Of a DNA stretch of 64,000 nt, positions 54,903 to 64,000 are shown one piece after another. The first letter of the stretch is position 1. Each line of letters begins with the position of its first letter. Origin of the DNA: Deinandra increscens subsp. villosa (Eukaryota > Streptophyta > Magnoliopsida > Asterales > Asteraceae). Both the position numbers and the translations under genes were made by a program. A model generated the notes under the pieces. The model ran no database searches. It had not been told where the DNA came from and worked only from the letters and a program-made list of their open reading frames with translations. Location: assembly GCA_039602395.1 (NCBI GenBank), contig JBCNJP010000006.1, positions 43,115,279 to 43,179,278 on the forward strand, in the 5' to 3' direction.

Positions 54903-55549
54903 CTGAGAGGGAGACATAATAGGCAAGTCTTAATAGATAAAATAAGCAATCAGACCTATAAAACACCAAAACCGTATAAAAAAAAGTAAATGTACATACC
55001 TGCATACCAGTAACATAGAACATATTTCAACCTGTAAAAGATCTAAATATCTGGATCAAATGAGAGAGTTAACATGCATAAGAACTTCGATTTTCTGATT
55101 TAGAGTTTATCTTCCCCCAATTTGATATTAATGCAGAAATTAGAAAGATTTGAAGCAAACTTATCTTGTAGCTACGAACAATAATCCAAATACAAAACCA
55201 TAGGTATGACTACCCCAATAATAATCCGCCAACCATTGCTGCAGCTTCCGCATGCCGGTCATACCCCTTCAAATACTAAATCAGTCCTAATGAACAGCCC
55301 TGTATGGCTGTATTATCCCAACCATATACGGCTGTATAACAGCTTCTGTAAAACCATAAATACAACTATTGTTCCAACATTCTATTTCTAAAATGTAAAC
55401 ACGAACCTGTAAAAGAGGTTGCCACTAATATACATACAAATCTATTGATTCTCGTAAAACTAAAACTCAAAACCCAAGATGTTTCAATTGAAATAGAGCT
55501 ACTAACCTTTTTACCTCCCATGTGAACCTAGTTCTTTGTGTAGTTGATC

Positions 55550-55601
55550 GAATTTGGACTCCAGCCTTTGTTTCCGAATTTGGACTCCAGCCTTTGTTTC
55601 C
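55550..55601. repeat. 26-bp tandem duplication
   Basis: GAATTTGGACTCCAGCCTTT repeated at 55550 and 55576, inside the Helitron. Confidence 0.9.
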
Positions 55602-56524
55602 ATGTTCCTCAAACAACACATTTGAACAAATCAAGAACAAAAATACGATAAATTGTCATCATAAACAGCGAGCGTAACTAAACTAAGATAAAAAGTGATG
55701 CTCAGATTCAACAATCAGCATTCATGAAAGATTTTATTATCACTACTTTGAGCTAGTAGTTGGCTCTAAAAAGCCAAGATATGATTTCTTACTTAACCGT
55801 ACAACTAAGGCACAAATACCTACAATGCACCAACAAATTACACATATGTGGGAGATCCATACATTAATTTTGTTGATGAGAAACTGCTTTGGCCATGAAT
55901 CATGAACTGTATCTGTTTTACCTCCAACAAACCCAATAGTTAAAGAAGAATGCAGGTGACTACCAAACAAATATGTTCCCGGAATAAATAATCTTGTGAA
56001 TACTTCTTTGTTACATGAAGTAAACCATGTTTTACCTCCAGCAAACCCATTTCCTACATAAGAAAAGTGTGGTCATTATAGGAATATAAAACCATAAGAC
56101 ATTTAGCCATGTGCACAAAGTTAAAACATTTTTCTTTGGTATAAAATTCAACATCTAAAAACCACCAAGTTGACAAACAAACCCAACCCAATAACCCAAA
56201 CCAAGAAAAAAAAAACACTAACACACGTAAATAATCAGATCATAACCAACAAAATATCAACTTATACCACATGCAGTTGAGATGATTATCGAATTCCAAC
56301 ACCTCCTGCCATTGTCACCAAAAAAGTGCAACATCGTTAGAAAATTTCATATTACACAACAGACGAAAACAATATATTATAACCAACCAAAAAATTACCT
56401 ATGATTAAATAATTAAATCAAACATGTACACCTACCATCTGAACATGTAGACTTCAATAAGGAATTAAACATGTGCCAAGTTAAAGTCTCATAATGTATA
56501 AAAGTTTGTCCTTGTGGTATTTTT

Positions 56525-56642
56525 CCCAACCTGCCTATTTTTTCCAACCTGCCTATTTTTCCCAACCTGCCTATTTTTCAATCCAATCTTTTTCAATCCT
56601 AACCCATTTTAACATTTTACCCAACCTGCCTATTTTTCCCAA
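56525..56642. repeat. CCAACCTGCCTATTTTT array
   Basis: Four imperfect units of about 18-21 bp, three adjacent (56525-56580) and one after a spacer (about 56620). Confidence 0.85.
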
Positions 56643-57259
56643 ATACCCTTTACCACCACCACCCTTTGATTTCAGAGTTGGTCAGCAAAAGAATACGATA
56701 CATTTTACAAACATTTGAAGGCTATACAACATAAACATAATGCTTAAACAATTGTGCATACCATTTGCTCAAAAGCCTCAGGAACATCACTGTAACCATC
56801 ATGGATATAACATGTGCATTAAGATGCAGATTAATCAACTAATAATGGTTAGACAATGTGAATTAGGATATGAATATATGATAAGAAGGTTCATTACTTT
56901 GTTTTTATTGCATGTAGTAAAAATCTAACTGAAAACCCTTATTAATCATCAAAGACACCCCCAAATTAAATCATCATTCATCCAAATCAGATCCAACAAG
57001 AGGGTTTTCGAAATTACCTAGTAAAGTTTCAATGGTTCCCTAAAATTCTTCTGAATACAGCAAAGGGAAAAGCTCAAGCACTGACATGGAGTGTCTGAGC
57101 CTGAAAATTGGCACCTGGGGAAATTAAAATGTAGATCCAGTCAAATGATACCTCTGTATTGGTGTTTAGTTTTGAACCAGCCAACACAAAAGAACAATGA
57201 AGCAAGATCCATCATCAGACCGTTAGCTCTTTAAATCTTAAAAAAATCATCATCAAATC

Positions 57260-57600
57260 GTTACCTGAGTCTGTCTTAAACGTTGGGCTTCATGACGGAG
57301 TCGCTCCATCAACGTTTAATCGGACCGAACACCATCGCACACAGAAAGGGTAAACGCAATCAAAGAAAAAGGAAGATGAAGATGCGAACCTGGAGAAGAC
57401 CGAATCGTAGTCCTTTCCTCGTCTCCTTCGCCTTAAGTCACTTCCTGACCTGTTCATCCACCTTAATCTGTCACCGGATCGATCTTCGCCTCTGCCTCCG
57501 TCACCGTCTGAGGCTATCATCTCCTTCGCCTTCGATCTGCTTCACCGGACCGAAGATGAAGATGTTTGAATCTGAGAGAGAGAGAGAGTGAACGAAAATT
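57260..57600 (-). pseudogene. possible captured 5' UTR and first exon of an unknown gene
   Basis: Reading leftwards, a CT-rich, GC-richer stretch with a (GA)n tract leads to ATGGAGCGACTCCGTCATGA (MERLRHEAQRLRQTQ), followed by a GTAACG donor-like site at about 57264. Composition unlike the AT-rich surroundings suggests host-gene origin. The product is not recognised, and downstream exons cannot be identified. Confidence 0.3.
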
Positions 57601-57880
57601 TCAAAATTTAAAGGAGATTAGGTTTTCAAATTTTGAAATAGCTAATGCTCGTGAATCAGGTACGAATTTGACATATCTGTCTTTCGTTTGTACGAATGAA
57701 GGTGCATCTGCAAGTCCTTGTACCCGCTTTTAGATTTCAATAGCCTCTTGGGTTCAACCATTGTACATGATGCTTAATCACTTGTACCTCTTAATTTTCA
57801 CTTGTACCTTATGCATAAATAAGTTGTACATCTTAAATTTCAACCACTTTGATAGAATATGTATAATAAGATAGTATAGA

Positions 57881-59064
57881 TATATATATATATATTCAAA
57901 ACCACGCTTTATAAAAAATAAATAATAATAACGAGACAATCTACATCAACCCATTTAAATCATTACGTTTTTCATAAGATGATAATTCTACGAGAACCTA
58001 CGGGTCTACGACAACGTAGGGAAACGGTCGGGGAAAGATTGTTATGCAAGTCCATAAAACAACTACAAAGAAATAGAAATAAAATAAAATAAATAGAACC
58101 GGAGGTCCACAGGTTTGAACCTGTGACCTCTGGTTGCCATCGCAACACCCCAACCATCGGGCCAGCAACTCGTTTTGGTTAAATTTCCGGTCAGGAACAT
58201 TTTAATCATCACTGTTAGCAAGGAATCGGCTAGACAAAAAAAGACAAAAGAGATTTGAGGTCGGTAGGTCTCGAACCCGCGACCCCATGGTTAACGAAAG
58301 CATGCCCGGACCACCCGGAAACTTTCAGTTGTTGAATTTGTTATGGCAAGGAAAAAATATATAACTGTTATGATTCAGGTGTCACCACCACCTTAAAAAA
58401 ACCCTAATTCGCCCCACCTCCATAAACGACGAAGGAAATTTACAGAAACGGGCTCACAATCGAAAATCCAACAACGATACTATAAATCGACTGCGAAAGT
58501 GCTGGGAATTACCTCTGATGCGAGAAACGAACCGAACGCGAAGATGACAGTGGACGTTTAAATCGATTCTCGAACGGATTCATAAACCGAGCACGAGTAA
58601 ACCACTATGGTGATTATAGTAGCTCCTGATGTGTCCACGAAAATTCCTACGGTTTGATTCCGGTCTTACTGGTCCGTAGACAGGAGCAAATTTGGACCTA
58701 AACGGGGTTGACAGATGCGGTGGTCGGAGGTCGCCGGAAAATTTCATGGTGGTGTTTGAGGAAGAAAAAGGGTTGTCAAATGATTACAAAGAAATGATCT
58801 GGGTTTTCAAACTGGCAATAATCGAGGTAATCGGCAGGGAATTAAGTCGGAGTTAAAGTGAGCAGTTACGAGCAGCCGGTCGAACTTCGTACGTTACCGG
58901 TTCTCCAATTCCAAGTTTGTCAACTTGGCAAAATAAGTCCCTACTATATTACACTTTCAAGGGACATGTTTTGGTAACTACAAAATGGGTCCTTGGAAGT
59001 TTGTGTAGCCAAAGTAAGTTTTTGGAAAATGGCAAAAATAGTACCTTAGGTTTATAAAGGCTAA
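57881..59064 (-). repeat. gypsy-type LTR L, second piece
   Basis: Continues after the Helitron from the (TA)n tract to the insertion point of copia I. It contains tRNA T-arm-like motifs (GGTTTGAACCTGTGACC at about 58112-58128 and TCTCGAACCCGCGACC at about 58269-58284) as in LTR C. No tRNA can be folded from them. The U3 end is not seen because copia I interrupts at 59065. Confidence 0.6.
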
Positions 59065-59436
59065 TGTTGATACATAATCTGTGCATCATGTGAAGTATCT
59101 GAACGAGACGATGTGAAGATCAAGACAAGTTTGCTGCCAGCCGAACATGGTCCGAACCTGAGGTTCGGATCAGACGAACCTCAGGTTCGCCTGAGGTTCG
59201 GCCAGTCTAGTATAAATAGATATGTTGTCTTGTACTTCGATAGTAACTATGAGAGAGAACTAAGAGAGACCAGATCTTAACTATGTGGATTTTATAGTGT
59301 TTCTTTAAAGTGCTTTTGATTGAGAGTTTGTAATTGAGTCTTTTGTTGATTTCAATAAAACAAACTTTTATTTACATCTTGTTCTCTCATATATGATCAA
59401 GAAAAACTCTAGTAAGATCCGTCTTACGGTTTTTCA
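59065..59436 (+). repeat. 5' LTR of copia I
   Basis: TGTTGATACATA to TTTTTCA, 372 bp. It has CCGAACCTGAGGTTCGG followed by more CTCAGGTTCG copies, TATAAATA at 59211-59218, and a CTTCAAT/AATAAAA polyadenylation-like region near 59355. Confidence 0.88.
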
Positions 59437-59438
59437 AT

Positions 59439-59450
59439 TGGTATCAGAGC
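59439..59450 (+). promoter_or_regulatory. primer-binding site of copia I
   Basis: TGGTATCAGAGC, two bases after the LTR. Confidence 0.92.
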
Positions 59451-60077
59451 AAATCCAGGTTGCTCTATTGCGTTTGCTTTGATCGTTGTCGTTTTCTTGA
59501 TAAAATCAGGTGTTTTTCTATAAAAAAAACGAGTCAATCTTTTAACCTTTTGAGTGCAATTCATTTCTGAAACATTTATGTTGTCAAAATCATGTTGACT
59601 ACTGAAAATCTCATTCAGAGCAGCTCAAAATCGCGATTTTTTACCTAAAACTTCAGTTCGATCGAGTTCGTGAATCTGCCAAATAACCGTCATCCGAACC
59701 CCAGATTCGTCCAAATAACCGCTCCGAACCTTAAGTTCATGTGAAGTTCGGATGAAGTTCAGATAGAGTTCGGGTTAAGGTTCGACAAGTCTACAGTTTG
59801 GACCAAGTTCGGATAGGGTTGGGATTTTTGGGTTGTTTCACGGAAACTGACGTAACTTGAGAACCGTTAAGATTTACGGAATCCAATACCAGCCAAAACG
59901 ACCATTAAGAGTTACGGAACCCAATACCTAACGGCTAGTACCCTTCGTTTTGGTACCCAAAATCCGCTTCTATGACCTCCATTTTCAAGTTTGAAGTTTT
60001 GATTTCCAATTTCACAATTTCTAAAATGTTTGAAATTGATGTATTCATTGAGCGTCATCGTCAGAATGTTCTAAAAG

Positions 60078-61972
60078 TTGATAAATCTTGGAGATTATCA
60101 TGGTTGGGAAACAAATTTTAGAGCTTATGTTGTTGATTTGGATAAAAATTTGTGGTTACCGGTTACGAATGAATTTAAGTATCCAACTTATGGTGGTGAT
60201 TTTAAAGAGATGAGAGATTTTTCGAGTGAAGAAAGGAAATCGTATGATCAAAATGAAAAGGTTGTTGCACTTCTTCTGTTAGCTTTGCCTATAACTCTTA
60301 AAAGTCAAGTCAGAAATTGTCAAAACGTAAAGAAGATATGGGATTTTATAAAGACACAATGTGAGGAACATATGTCTAAAATGTCTCAGAAAACAATTGA
60401 TCAAGATTTTAAGCTTAACGGTAAAATTGAAGAGTTAGAGAATAAGGTGGGAAAGTTGACTGAAGAGAATATTTTTCTGACAAAAGAAGTGGAGAAACGG
60501 AAAAAATAAAGTTTGTGATGGTTTAGCTACCAAAATTCAAAAGGATGTGTCTGCATCATGTGCAAATTGTTTGGAATTTGCTAGTATTAAGGAAGAATGG
60601 TTGACAGAAAGGAAAATGTTGGTTGAAGAATGTAATAAAGCTAAAGCTAAGGAAAATGAAGTTATTGAAGATTTTGATGCTTTATTTGAGAAGTGTTATC
60701 CTCTTCAATAAAAATATGAAAATGTTAATAAAATTGTTGTCGAAGCTGCTGACAGTATAATTCAACTTCAGGAGGAACTCATAAAGTTGCGTGATGAAAA
60801 TGGTGAGGTTCCAATGCAAAATAACATTTTGAAACAAGATATTGTCTATTATCAGAAAGATGTAGAGAAAGTTACTGCAGAAGTTCTGGAAGAGTGTCAC
60901 TTAAGACAATGTCATATAAGTGATTATAACAAATTGTCTGACAAGTACATTGCTTCACAGAAAGAGTCGTCAGAAGCTAATATGAAAATATCTGAACAAA
61001 AGATAGAGATTTTTGATTTGCAAAGGCAATTGAAAAATTGTAACAATTCACCGACTTTCCTGAATTTTTTGTATAAGTTGGAAAAGAGTCAGGAGAATGG
61101 TAAAGATGCAAGTTTTCAGCAAGTTCCTGCTCATGTGGACATGGAAATGTCTGTTCCAGTTATGCCATCTGGTATTGAACAACATGATTATTCTAAATTT
61201 GCTGATACCAGTGTAGGAAAGAAAACTAAGTCTAAATCCAAGAAGAAAAGTAAAGAACAGATTGATTACAGCAGTGGTTTGAATTTTGATTCTAAATCTA
61301 CATTTCTTGAAAAAGAAAAGGTGTTTAATGGAAATTCAGGAAATGTGAAAGTGCCAAAGTTTTCTGAGATCGTGATAGATGATTCTATGATTTCTAGGAA
61401 GAATGATCTAAAAGGAATCAAATCTGAATTTACAAAAATTGCCAAACAAGGTCATGAGATACCAAATTCTGTTTAAGATAAATTCAAGCAGAAACATGGT
61501 GGTTTTGGATTTGAAGAAAAAGAAATGCCAATTAAGGATTTCGAAAAAAGGGAATTCAAAGCAAAGAACATCAAGAAGCAGAAGGTGTTTTCAGATAAGA
61601 AGCCACAATATTGGAAAAAGACAATATCTCCACTAGATAAAAAGTTTTCTTCTGCAGAGTCTTCTTATATATGTGATGCTACACCACCAGGCGGTAATAA
61701 TTCAGATTCATTTCATTCTGCTAAATCAAACGCGTTTTATCATCAAGATAAATTCTTTGGTTATGGAGATGATTCAGGTTTTTATGATTCTCCAAAATGT
61801 TTTGTAAAAATTCTGAAACCAAAGAAATTTAAACCTGTATTTTCAAAAGTTCATGATGAATGCTTGACTGATCAGTTTGGAAAACCAATTTAATCAATCC
61901 AACTGGGAGTCGACGTTGTTATGTTTTTCGTCAGAAGGGTCATTATGCAAATAATTGTCCTACGACAACTAA
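60078..61972 (+). pseudogene. gag: copia I gag, broken
   Basis: 60078-60509 carries the UBN2-type gag core (YHGWETNFRAYVVDLDKNLW, EKVVALLLLALP, NCQNVKKIWDFIKTQCEE). One extra A in the A-run at about 60503-60508 shifts the frame. Coding then continues as a long Lys/Glu coiled coil to a TAA near 60710, and on in 60787-61476 and 61525-61893. Near 61908-61960 is a zinc knuckle, CYVFRQKGHYANNC, whose second cysteine is Phe. The start Met at 60078 may be internal, since an ATG at 60026 is out of frame. It cannot make a full Gag. Confidence 0.82.
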
Positions 61973-62280
61973 CAATTCATCATCAAATGCCAAACATAGA
62001 AAGTATGTTGATCTTGATGGCATCATTTTAGTGAACCAATGCCCAACACTAAATTTTCATGGAAAAAGAAGCTTACTTCGGAAAGTAGCTCTGATTGTCA
62101 CTCATCAGTTGACAATGTTTCACTAGAAATTATAAAACCAAAACAGGAATGGAGACCAAAAGTTGTCTCTACGGCCAACAATGATTTTGTTGAAGACACT
62201 GGATGACCTATCATCGTTGGGGATGAGGGTCAGGGTTTTAAGAACTTATTGTTTTCCAGTGTTTACAAGTATTTCAAGAA

Positions 62281-62780
62281 NNNNNNNNNNNNNNNNNNNN
62301 NNNNNNNNNNNNNNNNNNNNNNNNNNNNNNNNNNNNNNNNNNNNNNNNNNNNNNNNNNNNNNNNNNNNNNNNNNNNNNNNNNNNNNNNNNNNNNNNNNNN
62401 NNNNNNNNNNNNNNNNNNNNNNNNNNNNNNNNNNNNNNNNNNNNNNNNNNNNNNNNNNNNNNNNNNNNNNNNNNNNNNNNNNNNNNNNNNNNNNNNNNNN
62501 NNNNNNNNNNNNNNNNNNNNNNNNNNNNNNNNNNNNNNNNNNNNNNNNNNNNNNNNNNNNNNNNNNNNNNNNNNNNNNNNNNNNNNNNNNNNNNNNNNNN
62601 NNNNNNNNNNNNNNNNNNNNNNNNNNNNNNNNNNNNNNNNNNNNNNNNNNNNNNNNNNNNNNNNNNNNNNNNNNNNNNNNNNNNNNNNNNNNNNNNNNNN
62701 NNNNNNNNNNNNNNNNNNNNNNNNNNNNNNNNNNNNNNNNNNNNNNNNNNNNNNNNNNNNNNNNNNNNNNNNNNNNNNNN
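62281..62780. other. assembly gap (500 N)
   Basis: Exactly 500 N. Frames that appear to cross it are artefacts. Confidence 0.95.
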
Positions 62781-63045
62781 TTACGCGCGATGATCGTGGC
62801 TTTGGTAACTGTTGGGTTTTATAGTGGGTATCCGGCTTGCCTGTTTTAATTTATTACCGCAATATTTACGGGTTAATTAATCAGAATTAATTACGCAGTG
62901 GAAAATCGTTTTACAACACGAATAAGTTAAACCGTAGACAAGATCTGATCACCATGTACGCGTAAATACAGAAAAATAAATAATTAAATACCTAAGCGAG
63001 TTAGATATACCTTGGCGAAATCCGAACAACCGTTCGAGACATCGG
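62781..63045. other. unassigned sequence between gap and LTR K
   Basis: Short, AT-rich, no recognised coding. There is no PBS next to LTR K on this side. Confidence 0.3.
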
Positions 63046-64000
63046 TGTCACACCCGAAATTTCTACTAACGGAGTTTAATCGTGAGGGGCGTGACGAACC
63101 AGGATCCTAGTCTATTAGTTACACCAAACAACCATTAAAGATTAAAAGTTTTACATTTCATTGACAGTATGAAAACAAAAATTTTTACAAGTGCGGAAGC
63201 ATAAACAAAATGTTTGTATTTATACAAAACAATGTCGGTGAAAGTAGCGTAACTAGTTCAAATCCATAACAACGTTTTAAGAACTCATGCATGCATACTC
63301 GTGATCCTCGAACATCCGCTACCTGAGATAAACATGTTTAAAAGAAAGTGTCAACCAAAGGTTGGTGAGTTCACAAGTTTTGATATCAAGTTAAGTTTCA
63401 GTCTATGAACCCAACGGTTATACAGTCCATAAGTAAGTTGTAAAGTTTATGCCATATTTCCATATCGTAGGTAGCTAGCCGAAAGTGTTCCTGTCACTAG
63501 ATAGTTCGCAATCGAGACTGACTAATAAGTTGTAGGAATCCTCTTTACGTGTTTTTCCTTCCCCGGGTCCCACCAGAAACAACGGTATGTATAGACTAAT
63601 ATTGTTCTCAGTCCGACCACCAGTCGGGCGGTGCATCCCGTGCACCGATGAGCGGGGTTGTCAACCCCAGTAGTACTACTCAACATCACCTCGCTATTCA
63701 CTATTAACGGTTCGATATGTAAGGACTTAGTTTTTTGTGTCAAGCAAATCTAGTACATGTGATATGTCAGAAATATAAAAGCTGTCTAAAAACAGTAAAT
63801 AATTTTTTTTTGCATATCCTCTCCCCCAAAAATAAAAAGTAAAGTGGGGCCGTGAAACTGACCTTTGGGTGAACTGCTACTAACACTTGAACAAGTACGA
63901 ATCTTTTACACGTGACCTAATATACATGTATATTAGGGTTGATTAGAGTTTATCATAAAAGTGCATTGTTTAAGCACAACGCGAGTGCATGGGAAATTTC
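63046..64000 (-). repeat. gypsy-type LTR K, cut by window end
   Basis: Begins TGTCACACCCGAAATTTC and is collinear with LTR L over several conserved blocks, though diverged. It runs off the window. No PBS precedes it on the left, so it is a solo or truncated LTR, or a 3' LTR of a minus-strand element whose left border is flanking DNA. Confidence 0.7.

Larger units (their letters stand above)
51319..57880 (-). mobile_element. non-autonomous Helitron (6.6 kb) with captured gene pieces
   Basis: On the minus strand it starts TCTATACTATCTTA at 57880, preceded by A, and ends CTAG at 51319, followed by T. That is the A/T insertion and TC...CTRR termini of plant Helitrons. Just before CTAG is a GC-rich hairpin (CCGC CGCAACGC GCGG) with a short spacer. 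No RepHel helicase is found. It lies in the (TA)n of LTR L. Inside are an Hsp110-type HSP70 exon fragment, a possible 5' exon (57290-57310 region), and several local duplications. The rest is AT-rich and non-coding. Short frames such as 51755-51988 have no recognisable domain. Confidence 0.75.
59065..62280 (+). mobile_element. copia I (5' LTR, gag region), truncated by gap
   Basis: 5' LTR 59065-59436, PBS 59439, leader and gag, running into the second gap. It is related to copia H and J by the TGTTGATAC start and AGGTTCGG motifs. The 3' half would be in or beyond the gap and is not seen to the right (62781-63045 shows no copia sequence), so the gap hides several kb or a deletion junction. Confidence 0.8.

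Noticed and set aside
57290..57591. Arg-rich frames on both strands
   Set aside because: Overlapping frames in a CT/GA-rich stretch that looks like a 5' UTR; only a short exon-like ATG segment was kept, at low confidence.
58112..58290. Possible tRNA genes from GGTTTGAACCTGTG and CTCGAACCCGCGACC
   Set aside because: Only a T-arm-like string is present; no acceptor stem, D-arm or anticodon arm can be paired around it.
62163..62849. Open frames spanning the second gap
   Set aside because: Artefact of N codons; no support on either side.
63046..64000. K and L as the two LTRs of one element
   Set aside because: They are strongly diverged and K has no primer-binding site at its inner border, so they look like separate copies.

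Overview
This window looks like a piece of a large, repeat-choked plant nuclear genome, most likely a eudicot and probably Asteraceae. The evidence is the tRNA-iMet primer-binding sites (TGGTATCAGAGC type), chromodomain Ty3/gypsy elements, Sirevirus-like Ty1/copia elements with an extra 3' gene of a kind I recall from Asteraceae, a plant DUF604/GT31-type glycosyltransferase gene, and a Helitron with the plant-type TCTATACTA start and CTAG end. The family placement is inference from memory; no database was searched. Only one apparently intact host gene is present: the four-exon glycosyltransferase-like gene at 3829-7136. Almost everything else is nested transposable elements. Two runs of exactly 500 N (7473-7972 and 62281-62780) are assembly gaps.

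Left part (1-19.9 kb). The 5' end of a minus-strand gypsy element A (gag relic, PBS, 1.8-kb LTR 1336-3152) abuts the 5' flank of the glycosyltransferase gene. After the first gap lie an LTR piece of copia J, then gypsy C (RNase H, integrase and chromodomain relic plus a 3.8-kb 3' LTR, 8252-13743), a fragment of another LTR (D, 13744-14400), and gypsy B (integrase and chromodomain relic, 14401-15917). Gypsy B belongs to the same LTR family as A. B carries a small copia H (16044-18602, TSD GTCAT) that has no gag or pol, only the relic of an accessory ORF.

Middle (18.7-41.3 kb). The 3' LTR of B (18702-19946 and 40736-41336) is split at its (TA)n microsatellite by element E, a DNA-transposon-like unit with about 50-bp terminal inverted repeats. 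E has long inverted arrays of a TGAGTTTTAA-like motif and holds fragments of at least three host genes (an Hsp110-type HSP70, a clathrin-assembly protein, a glutaredoxin). E is interrupted near its centre by a young 12.6-kb copia G (24067-36665, TSD CTTCT, LTRs differing at 4 positions). G encodes gag, pol and an extra 3' ORF preceded by a splice-acceptor-like sequence. LTR A is an unfilled copy of the site where E sits in LTR B.

Right part (41.3-64 kb). This holds a TA-flanked MITE whose end matches E, relics of PIF/Harbinger and copia pol, LTRs with PBS of two more minus-strand elements (M, N), and a gypsy-type LTR L. L is interrupted by a 6.6-kb Helitron (51319-57880, minus strand) that captured an HSP70-type exon, and is then cut by copia I (59065 to the second gap). 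The window ends in another LTR (K) of the same family as L. No RNA genes, CRISPR arrays or prokaryotic features are seen.
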